Assembly: GCA_937949555.1 (NCBI GenBank)
Contig: CALEDV010000009.1
Coordinates: 1-57,276 of the forward strand
Direction of reading: 5' to 3'
DNA: 57,276 bases
From: an uncultured bacterium
GTDB lineage: Bacteria; Nitrospirota; Thermodesulfovibrionia; Thermodesulfovibrionales; Dissulfurispiraceae
In this document: positions 33,182 through 41,690 of the stretch, piece by piece
Numbering within the stretch: position 1 is the first letter of the stretch
How the letters are laid out: every line of letters starts with the position of its first letter
Notes under the pieces: model-generated
Told to the model about the DNA's origin: nothing
Seen by the model: only the letters and a program-made list of their open reading frames with translations
Databases searched by the model: none
Position numbers and translations under genes: made by a program

Positions 33182-33631
33182 ATGTCAAAGAGGATTGTAG
33201 GATTGGTAGTTGCAGTAGCATTTGTATTAACCGCATCGGTGAGCTTTGCAGGATGGAAGGGTTTCAAAGGAAGCGGTGGCTGGGGACCTGGGACAAAGTA
33301 TGCAGCCATGTATAATCCTGCCACTGTAGAGACCCTATCAGGCACTGTGCAGGATATTGCACCAGTGGTTCCTTTTAAGGGTATGTATTCGGGGGTAATG
33401 GTGGTTTTAAAGACCGATAAGGAGACCTTGAATGTGCATCTTGGTCCAGCATGGTATGTTGAGCGCCTTGATGTAAAGATTGATAAGGGCGATACTATTG
33501 AAGTAAAAGGCTCAAAGACAACCTTTGCCAATGCCCCAACAATAATTGCATCAGAGATTAAGAAGGCAGATACCGTGATAGTTCTCAGGGACAATAACGG
33601 AATACCTGTATGGGCAGGTTGGAGAAGGTAA
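33182..33631 (+). CDS. exported OB-fold-like protein
   Basis: A 149-residue secreted protein with a signal peptide (MSKRIVGLVVAVAFVLTAS, cleaved near VSFA-GW). The mature part has strands VETLSGTVQDIAPV, GVMVVLKTDKETLNVHLGPA and GDTIEVKGSKTTFANAPTII, typical of periplasmic OB-fold proteins of the kind called DUF or YdeI-like. The conserved ending IVLRDNNGIPVWAGWRR recurs in related proteins. AGGAGG precedes the start codon. No enzymatic motif; binding of ligand or metal is inference. It may be under sigma-54 control. Confidence 0.8.
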   Translation: MSKRIVGLVVAVAFVLTASVSFAGWKGFKGSGGWGPGTKYAAMYNPATVETLSGTVQDIAPVVPFKGMYSGVMVVLKTDKETLNVHLGPAWYVERLDVKIDKGDTIEVKGSKTTFANAPTIIASEIKKADTVIVLRDNNGIPVWAGWRR

Positions 33632-33725
33632 TTATAGTGCAACAGCGGAGAACATAAGTAATAGCAGATGGATATTAACCCACAACTCTTTCACAAAGGA
33701 GGCAAAGGGATAACACCTCCTACAC

Positions 33726-33785
33726 CTCCCCTTGAACTCAGTGGAGGGAGAAACTTCATCCCCTCTTAAATAAAGAGGGGATGAA
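33726..33785. repeat. two adjacent palindromic hairpins
   Basis: A first stem, CTCCCC with GGGAG partners (about 33726-33751), precedes a perfect 13-bp stem at 33755-33785 (TTCATCCCCTCTT, loop AAATA, AAGAGGGGATGAA). Neither is followed by a T run on either strand, so a classical terminator is unlikely. It resembles short palindromic intergenic units scattered in some genomes. Confidence 0.55.
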
Positions 33786-33848
33786 GGGACTTAGAACTAC
33801 CTTCATAAATCAAGAATGTATAAGGGCAAGTAAGTAAAGACAACCATA

Positions 33849-35894
33849 ATGGGATTTAAGACTATTACCTTCCTTGTGTTGATAGCCTTGCTTTTTGTGG
33901 GAACAACCTCCCTTGCACAGGAGGTCCCTGAATACAGTCTTGAGGTCTTTATTGATGTGCCTTCATCAAGCCTAAAGGGCAGGGCAATTTTAACCTTTAA
34001 GGAGACAAGAAAGTCTTTGAGCATAGCTTATAAAGAACTCAAGATACACAGTATGCTTTTAAACGAAAGGGACATTACCCCTACAAACCCTGAAGGTATA
34101 ATCCTCGATGTGCCAAAGAACAGCAAGATTACCATTGACTACGAGGCAGTCTTTAAGGACTCTGAATCAAACATAATCTCCCCAAAGGGTATAGCTCTCA
34201 AAGGCACTTGGTATCCCTTTGTTGATGGTAGGTTTCTTTACAAACTCACTGCCCATCTGCCAGAGGGCTACATAGCCATATCAGAGGCAGAGAGGATTAA
34301 CAGGGATAAGAGGACAGGTATTGAGAGATACGACTTTCACTTCCCCTATCCACTCTTTGAAAGCGATGGGATATCCCTCATTGCATCAAAGGACTTTGTA
34401 GTAAACAAAGACAAATGTGATGGTATTGAAATATACACCTATTTACTGCCCTCAGAGGCACACTTTGCTAAGCCTTTTATTGAGCATACCAAGCGGTATC
34501 TAAAGCGATACAATAAGATATTAGGCAGGTATCCGTACAAGAGACTTTCCATAGTTGAGCACTTTGACAGGGCAGGATATTCACTGCCAACCTATATATT
34601 TTTAGGCAGAGAGGATTTCAAGCTCCCTATAGAGAAAACCCCCCTTGGGCATGAGATACTGCATCAGTGGTTTGGCAACTATGTATTTACTGACTATGAC
34701 AGGGGCAATTGGAACGAGGGCTTCACTATATACTTTGCTGACCACTACTACGAAGAGGCAAGAGGCTATGGATACAAATGCAGGAGGCGCATACTCTCAG
34801 GATACAAAAGCCATGTGAAAGAGGCGATAGAGTTCCCCCTTGAGGACTTTGTGGAGAGATATGACTATGTGTCAAGGTCTATTGGATATGGCAAGTCTGC
34901 AATGGTAGTGCATATGCTCAGACATATTGTAGGGGAAAAGGCATTTTACGAGGCAGTCAAAGACTTTGTGAAGGCAAATAGGTTTAAGGTTGCCACATGG
35001 GATGATATTCAAAGGGCCTTTGAAAGACGCACAAAGATGGAGCTTGGATGGTTCTTTGAACAATGGGTAAAGGAGACTGGCACACCAGAACTCACTATTA
35101 CAGATCTTAAGTCAAAAAGGACAAAAAGGGGCTATGAAATCACCCTTACCTTGCATCAAGGCAAGACTGACTTCAGGATGCCTGTGAATATAACCTTTTA
35201 CATGGATAGAGGACATATCAAAAAGACCCTATGGCTTGAAGGACAGCAAGACACCTTTTACCTTACCTTACCTGATAAACCTAAGGAGGTAGTAATAGAT
35301 GAAGACTATGACCTCTTCAGAAGGCTGTCACCCGAAGAAGACCCGCCTACTTTAGAGAGACTTCTTACAGATGCAGAACCCTTGGTCATACTCCCTAAAA
35401 AGAGAAAGGGGATGTATTTAGAGTTAGTGGAGCTCTTTGAGAAGAGGGGCTTTGACACGAGCCTCGCCTACATGAAATCAGGCAGGGCACCACGCAAAGG
35501 ATATACAGACAAAGAGCGCAGGGGGATGATGAGAAGATCAGAGCAGAAGCGTACTTTAACCAAAAGGGAGATGACCGAGATTCAGGAAGAACAACTAAAA
35601 GACAGATCCATTGTAATCTTTGGCGATGATAACCCCTTGATTGAGAGGCTTGGTATTAGCAACAATGACATGGCAAAAAAGGCTGACAGCATCATTATGC
35701 AGAATTATAAGCACCCCTTTAGTCCAGACAGGGTGGTTGCCCTTATCACTGCCTCTCTGAAGATAAGATCTACGGACCCCTTTAAGGAATTCTTTGAGTA
35801 TCCCTTCTACAGCAGGTATGAACATAAAGATGGCAAGGTGCTTAAATCCCTCACAGAGCCTAAGAGGGGTCTGAGATTTGTTATAAACTATTGA
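33849..35894 (+). CDS. M1-family metallopeptidase (aminopeptidase-like), exported
   Basis: A secreted gluzincin of 681 residues. The signal peptide is MGFKTITFLVLIALLFVGTT. The zinc site is HEILHQWFGNY (about residue 268) with the distal Glu in WNEGFTIYFADHY about 21 residues later, the M1 HExxH-18-E arrangement. The normal GxMEN exopeptidase motif is not seen; SLPTYIFLG stands nearby, so substrate choice may differ. A C-terminal extension (about 490-681) has no recognised domain. It stands alone; no SD is obvious. Confidence 0.88.
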   Translation: MGFKTITFLVLIALLFVGTTSLAQEVPEYSLEVFIDVPSSSLKGRAILTFKETRKSLSIAYKELKIHSMLLNERDITPTNPEGIILDVPKNSKITIDYEAVFKDSESNIISPKGIALKGTWYPFVDGRFLYKLTAHLPEGYIAISEAERINRDKRTGIERYDFHFPYPLFESDGISLIASKDFVVNKDKCDGIEIYTYLLPSEAHFAKPFIEHTKRYLKRYNKILGRYPYKRLSIVEHFDRAGYSLPTYIFLGREDFKLPIEKTPLGHEILHQWFGNYVFTDYDRGNWNEGFTIYFADHYYEEARGYGYKCRRRILSGYKSHVKEAIEFPLEDFVERYDYVSRSIGYGKSAMVVHMLRHIVGEKAFYEAVKDFVKANRFKVATWDDIQRAFERRTKMELGWFFEQWVKETGTPELTITDLKSKRTKRGYEITLTLHQGKTDFRMPVNITFYMDRGHIKKTLWLEGQQDTFYLTLPDKPKEVVIDEDYDLFRRLSPEEDPPTLERLLTDAEPLVILPKKRKGMYLELVELFEKRGFDTSLAYMKSGRAPRKGYTDKERRGMMRRSEQKRTLTKREMTEIQEEQLKDRSIVIFGDDNPLIERLGISNNDMAKKADSIIMQNYKHPFSPDRVVALITASLKIRSTDPFKEFFEYPFYSRYEHKDGKVLKSLTEPKRGLRFVINY

Positions 35895-35933
35895 TGCTTT
35901 CTCGATAGGAAGTTGAGAAAAGACATTATCCGC

Positions 35934-35967
35934 TACGCTCAGTCTTTTATGAGCAGACTGGAGCGTA
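35934..35967. other. 12-bp imperfect hairpin
   Basis: TACGCTC-AGTCT, a 9-base loop, then AGACT-G-GAGCGTA: twelve base pairs with one bulged G. It follows the M1 peptidase gene by 40 bases. The bases after it are A-rich on the plus strand, so it is not a canonical rho-independent terminator there, but it may end or protect the transcript. Confidence 0.4.
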
Positions 35968-36004
35968 AAAATCGTGCCTTTTGTTATTCCCAAAGGAGGC
36001 TTTA

Positions 36005-36058
36005 ATGATAAGGATTCAAATTTATTATCCGGCTATATGTTGCTGCTCAGGACTTTAA
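36005..36058 (+). pseudogene. truncated ORF with CC motif (possible ArsD-like start)
   Basis: Seventeen codons from ATG, with AAAGGAGG five bases upstream. The peptide MIRIQIYYPAICCCSGL resembles the N-terminus of ArsD-type or thioredoxin-like proteins that begin with a strand followed by a CC motif. It stops at once; a protein-like stretch (FEHRFSVIELVKTIQG) follows in another frame up to 36111. A decayed gene is possible, chance is also possible. Confidence 0.2.
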
Positions 36059-36149
36059 GGTTCGAGCATAGATTCAGTGTTATTGAACTTGTAAAAACAA
36101 TACAGGGATAGAAAAATACAAACAAAATGGAAACACCATTTGCTATCGC

Positions 36150-36251
36150 TCAATTTATGATAACACCTTGCCTGTCCTTTGCCGCTTCCGCAATCAACAT
36201 AGGGTGATAGGGGTGATAGTTTGCATCATCGATGTAAAGCATAGCAGTCAC
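36150..36251 (-). pseudogene. gene-end relic abutting MITE-like copy 2
   Basis: From the edge of the element the minus strand reads VTAMLYIDDANYHPYHPML then IAEAAKDRQGVIIN and a stop at 36150. The composition is protein-like and would fit a C-terminus. No homologous continuation is evident on the far side of the element. I do not recognise the family; it may be the 3' remnant of a gene interrupted by the insertion. Confidence 0.3.
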
Positions 36252-36457
36252 AAAATTGCCGATAGAAACTTGCAAGGAGTAAGAGGGCATGCCTGAAAGC
36301 CTTTATACTGCCACAGGGTTTATTAAAAAGGGCCATAGGTCATTCAGTCCCCAAGAGGTGATTAGTTTGGCATTATCTGTGAAGGTCCAGAGGTCTCGTA
36401 AAAAGGTGTGTCAATAAAGCCTTTTCAGCACACCCTCTTACTACTATCGGCAATTTA
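36252..36457 (+). mobile_element. MITE-like element, copy 2
   Basis: Complete ~206 bp copy. Left end AAAATTGCCGATAG with AGTAAGAGGG 12 bases in; right end is its inverse (CCCTCTTACT then CTATCGGCAATTT). The internal part has GCCACAGGGTTTATTAAAAA and GTCCCCAAGAGGTGATT, shared with the other copies. The right arm lacks the ~12-base AAACTTGCAAGG segment seen after the left 13-mer. It encodes no protein and lies 100 bases before sbcD. Confidence 0.8.
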
Positions 36458-36556
36458 AGGAGCAGTAGTATTTCTTGACCCAATTGTTTTGATGTTATCA
36501 TAAATAGGGACTGTAGATATATGTAGCCTTTACAAAACAGGACCTGGAGGTAAAAG

Positions 36557-37726
36557 GTGTCCTTAAAAATTCTTCACACCTCTGACTGGCATCTTGGTAA
36601 GACTTTCAGGTCAACTACCTTCGATCTGCTCGATGTTCAGAAAAAGATTCTTGATGAACTTGTGAGTATCGTAAGGGATCAAAGACCTAATATTGTCCTT
36701 GTTGCTGGTGATATCTTCGATACCTACAATCCATCCTTTGAGGCAGAAAGACTTTTTTATCAAACAATAACAAAGATCTCCGACGCCAATTCTTTGGTTA
36801 TAGCCATAGCAGGCAATCACGACTCCCCTGATAAACTAAAGATTTCAAGGCCGCTTATATATGGACGACACCCTATCATCATTTCAGGCACCCCCTCTGA
36901 TTATAAAGAGGATTATACCTTTGAAAATGACCTCTTTAAATTAGGTGTGGAAGAGGATTTCTTGAGATTAAAGATAAAGGATACAAACACCATCCTATCA
37001 ATCAAGGTAATTCCTTATCCCTCAGAGGTCAGGATGGGGCTATCGGGTGGTGAGTTTAAAGACAACCTGCACGAGTATATCTCAAGGGAGCCTCAATTTA
37101 GCTGTGACTACTTTATTTTCACTTCTCACCTTTTTGTAAGTGGGGCTACAAAGTCTGGGTCAGAGAGATCGCTTCAGATTGGCTCCATAGACAGCATACC
37201 TGCTGAGGTCCTGCCCAAGAATGCACATTACACCGCCCTTGGGCACCTTCATAGATTCCAGAGAATATGCAACGCCGTTTACTCAGGCTCCATTTATCCC
37301 TTTGATGTGGGGGAGATTGATGACAAAAAGGGTGTCTGTATTTGGCAAGGGGGAGAGACAGATTTCCTTCACTTTAGAGATATTCCAAAGATCAAAAGCC
37401 TTGAATTTGACTCCCTTGAAGAGGCGATAAAATTTAACATGCCAACTAATTCAGACCTTTATTACCTATTTATAAGATCAAAGGAATCGTACGGTCATGA
37501 AAAAATCAATAGGCTTATCAAGAATTATGGAGATAAATTGGTAGGTTGGCAACCTGAGAATACTAAATTTGAGACTGCAAAGAAGACCCTTGACATCAAC
37601 TCACTTTCAGAGGAAGAGCTCTTCAGAGAATTTTTTAAGTTCAAAAATAACAATATTGAACCAGATAATGATCTTGTAAGTTTATTTACTAGCTGTCTTG
37701 AAGAGGCAACAAATGCTGCCAATTAG
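36557..37726 (+). CDS. sbcD: SbcD exonuclease subunit (Mre11-type)
   Basis: A calcineurin-type metallophosphoesterase of 389 residues, the nuclease part of the SbcCD complex that cleaves hairpin and protein-blocked DNA ends. Metal-binding motifs are HTSDWHLGK (residues 6-14), VLVAGDIFDTYNPS, AIAGNHDSPDKL, FTSHLF and ALGHLHRFQR. The start is GTG with GGAGG upstream. It overlaps sbcC by 14 bases, giving coupled translation of the two subunits. Confidence 0.96.
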   Translation: MSLKILHTSDWHLGKTFRSTTFDLLDVQKKILDELVSIVRDQRPNIVLVAGDIFDTYNPSFEAERLFYQTITKISDANSLVIAIAGNHDSPDKLKISRPLIYGRHPIIISGTPSDYKEDYTFENDLFKLGVEEDFLRLKIKDTNTILSIKVIPYPSEVRMGLSGGEFKDNLHEYISREPQFSCDYFIFTSHLFVSGATKSGSERSLQIGSIDSIPAEVLPKNAHYTALGHLHRFQRICNAVYSGSIYPFDVGEIDDKKGVCIWQGGETDFLHFRDIPKIKSLEFDSLEEAIKFNMPTNSDLYYLFIRSKESYGHEKINRLIKNYGDKLVGWQPENTKFETAKKTLDINSLSEEELFREFFKFKNNNIEPDNDLVSLFTSCLEEATNAAN

Positions 37727-40700
37727 CATCAAGATTGAAGGGTTAAATAGCTACGCAGAGGCTGTAAATATAGATTTTAGGGAATTCTATAAAAATCATA
37801 TCTTTGGTATCTTTGGAGATACCGGCTCAGGCAAGTCAACCATACTTGATGCGATCATACTTTCAATCTATGGTAAGACACCAAGACTTGGAAAGGGCAT
37901 AAAAGAGGCTATAAATCCAAGCAAAAAGCAGATAAACATAGACTTTGACTTTAGCATATCAAACAAGCAATATCGCATCACAAGGAATATAGGGGAAAAG
38001 AGTAAGGTCAGACTTTATGAGGTCAATGGGCCAAACTCCTTAAAGGCAGTTGCTGAAAAGGAGAGGGAATTTACAGAAAAGATAAGGCAGATTATAGGGC
38101 TTAGCGAAGAAGAATTTTACAAGGTCGTAATATTGCCACAAAATCAGTTTGCCGAAATACTGAGAATTGATCCATCAAAAAGGGCCGAACTCATTGGAAG
38201 TCTCTTTGACCTTAATTTGTATGGAGAGCCATTGTTTAATATTGTTTCAAACAAATTGACAGAACTCAAAAACCAAAGGGAACAAAAAGAGAAAGGGCTT
38301 GAAGAACTTAAAGACCTATCAGAGGAGTCAATACAGAACAAAGAAAAAGAGATCCAGGAGATAACCCTTGATTTAGAGAAATCCCAGAGTGAGCAAAAGA
38401 CACTTACTGGGAGGCTTCAGATGATTAAGGACTTTATACAACTCAATCAGAGATTAAAGGCGCTGCAAATTGAAATTGAAGGACTTGAACAAAGGGCTGC
38501 CGAGATGAACAGGATTAAGGAGAGACTCAGACTTGATGAGTCTCTTTCTGACAGTAAGATTCATTTGCGTCAATGGCTTAATCTAAAGGAGAGGATCAAG
38601 GAAAACAAAACTGAGCAGGCAACCTTACAAAAACAAACCGAGGACCTGCAAAAACAGCTTGATAAATGCAATGAAGAAAAAAATGAATTTGAAGCATCCT
38701 ACAACAAAAGACAGATTGAGATAGGGAAATCCCTTGCAGATATTGAGCATTGCATTGATATCAAAAACAAGATACTGAGATCACAAGAAGACACAAAAAA
38801 AACTATAAAAGAGTTATCAAGGCTCTTGGAGAATAAAAATACTTTAGAAAGAGAGATAAATGCACTATCAAGGGAGATCAAGGGGATCGAGGATGAGATA
38901 AAAGACACAGAAAAAACGATAAAAGACTGTGAGCTTTCCGATGAAGAAAGACTCTCCTATGATATGCTTCCCTCTCTACTATCGGACCTCAATCAAATTG
39001 AATACCTAACAAAAGAGATAAAAAAGATTACTGACAGTGTTATAAAAAAAGATAAGGAGCATGAAGAGGTATCTGAGATACTCAAAAAGAAGATCTTCAC
39101 AGGATTAGGGCTTGAGGTTGATAACCCAGGAGAGGCACAAGACATACTTGATGCAGAGGTCAAGAAACTAAGAACCAACCAAGATGATGCAAGACAAATA
39201 CTGAAAGAACTTGAGATTAAAGATATGGCGCTGTCAATTAGTGGAAGCCTCCGGCAGGGTGTGCCCTGCCCAGTATGTGGAAGCCTTGAGCATCCTAATC
39301 CTGCATCAGGCAATGCCCAAGGGGAGATAAGTCACAACCGAAAGAAGATTGAAGAATACCAGAGGACCATCAAATTGATAGAGCAGATTAAGACTGAGAT
39401 TAAGGGCGATTGTGACAGGCTCATTAATATCAAATCAGAGAACGCCGAAAAACAAAGGCATCTGAAGGAGAAGAAAGAGGAGCTTCTATCACTGCAAGAT
39501 AACCTTAAAAAAAGGCTGCCACAGGATAAATGGCAAGGCGCTAAGGAAGACTTTGATAGATTGAAGGCAAAGAAAGAGGCCCTTGAAAGATCCCAAAAAA
39601 CCTTAATAACACTTAAGAACCTCTTAAAAGATAAGTCCGATGTCATTAATATAAAGAGCAATGAAAGAACTAAACTCCACTCAGATACAGAAAACAAGAA
39701 CAGCCAGATAAAAGAGCTGCAAAGAGTGATTTCAGAACACGAAAAACAGTTGTACGAGAAAACCAGCGGCAAGGATCCGATTATTATGAAACAAGAGATT
39801 GAAGATGAGGGCAATAAACTAAATACACAGAGAGAGTCCCTGCAAAAAAAATCCAAAAATATACAAGAGGATCTAAACAGACTCAAACTCCGACACCAAG
39901 AAATCACTACAGCCCTTCAAATAGAGATCTCAAGGCACGAGGAACTCCTTGACTTATTGAATCATAAGGCACATCAAATGAAAACAACAGTAGAGGACTT
40001 AAAAGACTTTTTCATAGAGGACCCTGAAAGACAGAGATTGAAGGAGGAAGTTGCCCAGTATGAAACCTCTCTCAATACAAAAAGTGGCGAGCGTGAAGGG
40101 ATACTAAGGCAGATAAAGGACCTGCCTATAAAGGAAATTGAGCCTGAAGAACCCCAAAAGACGGAGTCAAGATTGAGGGAGTTACTGCACAGGATCACTG
40201 AGATGAATCAGAAGGTTGGGGCTATGGGTGAGTTGATAAAACAACAAAGGCGAGAGCTTGAAGAAAAAAAAGCACTCTCTGCAGAGATAATAAGGATTAG
40301 ACACAACTATAACAATGCTGAAAGGCTAAGGGGACTCATCAAAGGTAAAGAGATGGTGAAGTTTATATCTCGGTATTTATTAACAGACATAGTAAGGCTC
40401 ACCAATGAATACCTCAAGGACTTAAAAATAGGCCATAGATTTCATGTGAATGTCAATAATAATCTTGATTTTACAATCACAGACATTTACTACAACAATG
40501 AGCGTCCAGTAGCTACACTGTCAGGGGGTGAGACATTTATCCTGTCCTTTGCCCTTGCCTTAGCCCTATCAAACTTCATACAAGGCAGGAGACAACGGTC
40601 AATAGATTTTTTCTTTATTGACGAGGGATTCAGTTCCCTTGATAAAGACTTGCTTGACTCCGTTGGTACTGTGTTAAATCAACTTAGTTCACAGAAGAGG

Positions 40701-40814
40701 CTTGTGGGACTAATATCCCACCTTGAGGAATTAAAACAACTCATACCTACCTATATAAATGTGCAAAAAGACAGATCCGATAAAAGTGTAATTAGGGTAT
40801 TAAACAGCTATTGA
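37713..40814 (+). CDS. sbcC: SbcC exonuclease subunit (Rad50-type)
   Basis: An SMC-like ATPase of 1033 residues from the ATG at 37713 (MLPISIKIEGLNSY); a TTG 15 bases before is in frame. Walker A is FGDTGSGKSTILDAI near the start, and long coiled coils flank the zinc hook CPVCG at about residue 519. The C-terminal part has ATLSGGETFILSFALALALS and Walker B FFFIDEGFSSLDKDLLDSVG. With SbcD it processes DNA ends and hairpins such as those of long palindromes. Complete and of standard length. Confidence 0.96.
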   Translation: MLPISIKIEGLNSYAEAVNIDFREFYKNHIFGIFGDTGSGKSTILDAIILSIYGKTPRLGKGIKEAINPSKKQINIDFDFSISNKQYRITRNIGEKSKVRLYEVNGPNSLKAVAEKEREFTEKIRQIIGLSEEEFYKVVILPQNQFAEILRIDPSKRAELIGSLFDLNLYGEPLFNIVSNKLTELKNQREQKEKGLEELKDLSEESIQNKEKEIQEITLDLEKSQSEQKTLTGRLQMIKDFIQLNQRLKALQIEIEGLEQRAAEMNRIKERLRLDESLSDSKIHLRQWLNLKERIKENKTEQATLQKQTEDLQKQLDKCNEEKNEFEASYNKRQIEIGKSLADIEHCIDIKNKILRSQEDTKKTIKELSRLLENKNTLEREINALSREIKGIEDEIKDTEKTIKDCELSDEERLSYDMLPSLLSDLNQIEYLTKEIKKITDSVIKKDKEHEEVSEILKKKIFTGLGLEVDNPGEAQDILDAEVKKLRTNQDDARQILKELEIKDMALSISGSLRQGVPCPVCGSLEHPNPASGNAQGEISHNRKKIEEYQRTIKLIEQIKTEIKGDCDRLINIKSENAEKQRHLKEKKEELLSLQDNLKKRLPQDKWQGAKEDFDRLKAKKEALERSQKTLITLKNLLKDKSDVINIKSNERTKLHSDTENKNSQIKELQRVISEHEKQLYEKTSGKDPIIMKQEIEDEGNKLNTQRESLQKKSKNIQEDLNRLKLRHQEITTALQIEISRHEELLDLLNHKAHQMKTTVEDLKDFFIEDPERQRLKEEVAQYETSLNTKSGEREGILRQIKDLPIKEIEPEEPQKTESRLRELLHRITEMNQKVGAMGELIKQQRRELEEKKALSAEIIRIRHNYNNAERLRGLIKGKEMVKFISRYLLTDIVRLTNEYLKDLKIGHRFHVNVNNNLDFTITDIYYNNERPVATLSGGETFILSFALALALSNFIQGRRQRSIDFFFIDEGFSSLDKDLLDSVGTVLNQLSSQKRLVGLISHLEELKQLIPTYINVQKDRSDKSVIRVLNSY

Positions 40815-41127
40815 TAGGGTCAGCAAGCAAGGGCATAGGAAGAACAGTTAAGCCTCATTAAAGAATCGCAATGCCTGCTTTAGAAGCAGTTTAAACCAGA
40901 AAACTCCTGTCCCTTAAGACTAAACTTCACAACACAGGCGCCTCAAACAGTTATTAATGTTGTATCCCGACACTACCTCCTGTATTCCCAGAGCATACTT
41001 ATGATAATGATTATCATCTATGCCCTTTTGCTGGTCCTTTTTCCCCTCTAAACTAACCTAAGGATACACCCCAATATATAGAGTCTTTTTCTAATACAGC
41101 ATACATCATATTGTGTTATTAAAAATC
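40815..41127. other. intergenic region sbcC / mraZ with Fur-type operator
   Basis: About 310 bases before the mraZ promoter. It has a small stem-loop (CTGCTT-TAG-AAGCAG, 40875-40889) that could help end the sbcC transcript, and a perfect Fur-type palindrome at 41002-41016. No complete ORF with start signals is evident on either strand, so the target of the Fur-type site is unclear. Confidence 0.5.
41002..41016. promoter_or_regulatory. perfect Fur-type operator (7-1-7)
   Basis: TGATAAT-G-ATTATCA is an exact 15-base inverted repeat that matches the core Fur box 7-1-7. It lies 188 bases after sbcC and 112 bases before the mraZ -35 box. No iron-related gene adjoins it on either strand. It may control an unrecognised small transcript or be left from a lost iron gene. 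Confidence 0.55.
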
Positions 41128-41156
41128 TTGACAAGACCTTGATAAAAGAATATTAT
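41128..41156 (+). promoter_or_regulatory. mraZ (dcw) promoter
   Basis: TTGACA (41128-41133), exactly 17 bases, then TATTAT (41151-41156). This near-consensus sigma-70 promoter drives mraZ and presumably the rest of the dcw cluster. Start of transcription would be near 41163, at the first of the MraZ-type repeats. Confidence 0.75.
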
Positions 41157-41162
41157 TTCAGA

Positions 41163-41188
41163 GTGGTAAAAAGTGGTAAAAAGTGGTA
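41163..41188 (+). promoter_or_regulatory. three MraZ-type direct repeats
   Basis: Three GTGG cores at 41163, 41173 and 41183, spaced exactly 10 bases apart, with AAAAGTGG context. Spacing of one helical turn and the GTGG/TGGG core match known MraZ operators in other bacteria (including AAAGTG repeats in mycoplasmas). They lie at the predicted transcription start, so MraZ would repress its own operon. Confidence 0.7.
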
Positions 41189-41234
41189 GACAATAAATGC
41201 TTATGGGTTATTTGCTGTTTTTTATTTAAGAGCC

Positions 41235-41690
41235 ATGTCATCCTTCACCGGCACATACTATTATACCCTTGACCCCAAGGGAAGGCTCATTATGCCTGCC
41301 CCGCTAAGGGAGATTGTGCATTCAAAATACAACAACCCAAAACTCTATATAACCAATGCCCCCTTTGACAAATGCCTGCACATCTATCCCTTAGCAGAGT
41401 GGAATCTCCTTGAAGAAAAGCTAAGAGACAAACCCAGAACTGACAAAAGCATTCAGTTCTTTATGAGAAGGGTCTTTGCCTCTGCTGTGGAGTGTGAATT
41501 AGACAGGCATGGAAGACTGATGATTCCCTATGAACTGAGACAGAATGCCTTTGGCGGGGGCGATGTGGCCGTTGTGGGATTAATGGAGAAGATTGAGATC
41601 TGGGATAGGGCAAAATGGGATGAGATTATAAATCCCGATGGGATTGACGCAGAATCATATATGCGTTCCCTATCGGAGCATGGAATTTAG
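41235..41690 (+). CDS. mraZ: MraZ transcriptional regulator
   Basis: A 151-residue DNA-binding protein with two tandem AbrB/SpoVT-type swapped-hairpin domains. The DxxxR signatures are LDPKGRLIMPAPLRE (first half) and LDRHGRLMIPYELR (second). It forms ring-like oligomers that bind direct repeats upstream of its own gene, here at 41163-41188. Start is ATG with weak SD. It is the first gene of the dcw cluster and overlaps rsmH by a few bases. Confidence 0.95.
   Translation: MSSFTGTYYYTLDPKGRLIMPAPLREIVHSKYNNPKLYITNAPFDKCLHIYPLAEWNLLEEKLRDKPRTDKSIQFFMRRVFASAVECELDRHGRLMIPYELRQNAFGGGDVAVVGLMEKIEIWDRAKWDEIINPDGIDAESYMRSLSEHGI

Larger units (their letters stand above)
35968..36251. other. intergenic stretch with short coding-like relics
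   Basis: The region between the M1 gene and MITE-like copy 2 has no complete gene. It contains a short ORF at 36005-36058 with a strong AAAGGAGG box (peptide MIRIQIYYPAICCCSGL) and a minus-strand relic at 36150-36251 ending at a TGA. Both are listed separately as weak calls. Confidence 0.5.

Noticed and set aside
36055-36075. GGTTCGAG sequence resembling a tRNA T-loop
   Set aside because: No acceptor stem, anticodon arm or D arm can be formed around it.
36150-36251. Complete small gene upstream of MITE-like copy 2 on the minus strand
   Set aside because: The possible starts (GTG at the element border, ATG at 36242) have no ribosome-binding site, so I treat it as a relic.
39332-39907. Minus-strand ORF of 191 codons opposite sbcC
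   Set aside because: Its Ser/Leu/Phe-rich composition is the complement of Glu/Lys-rich coiled coil; it is not a gene.
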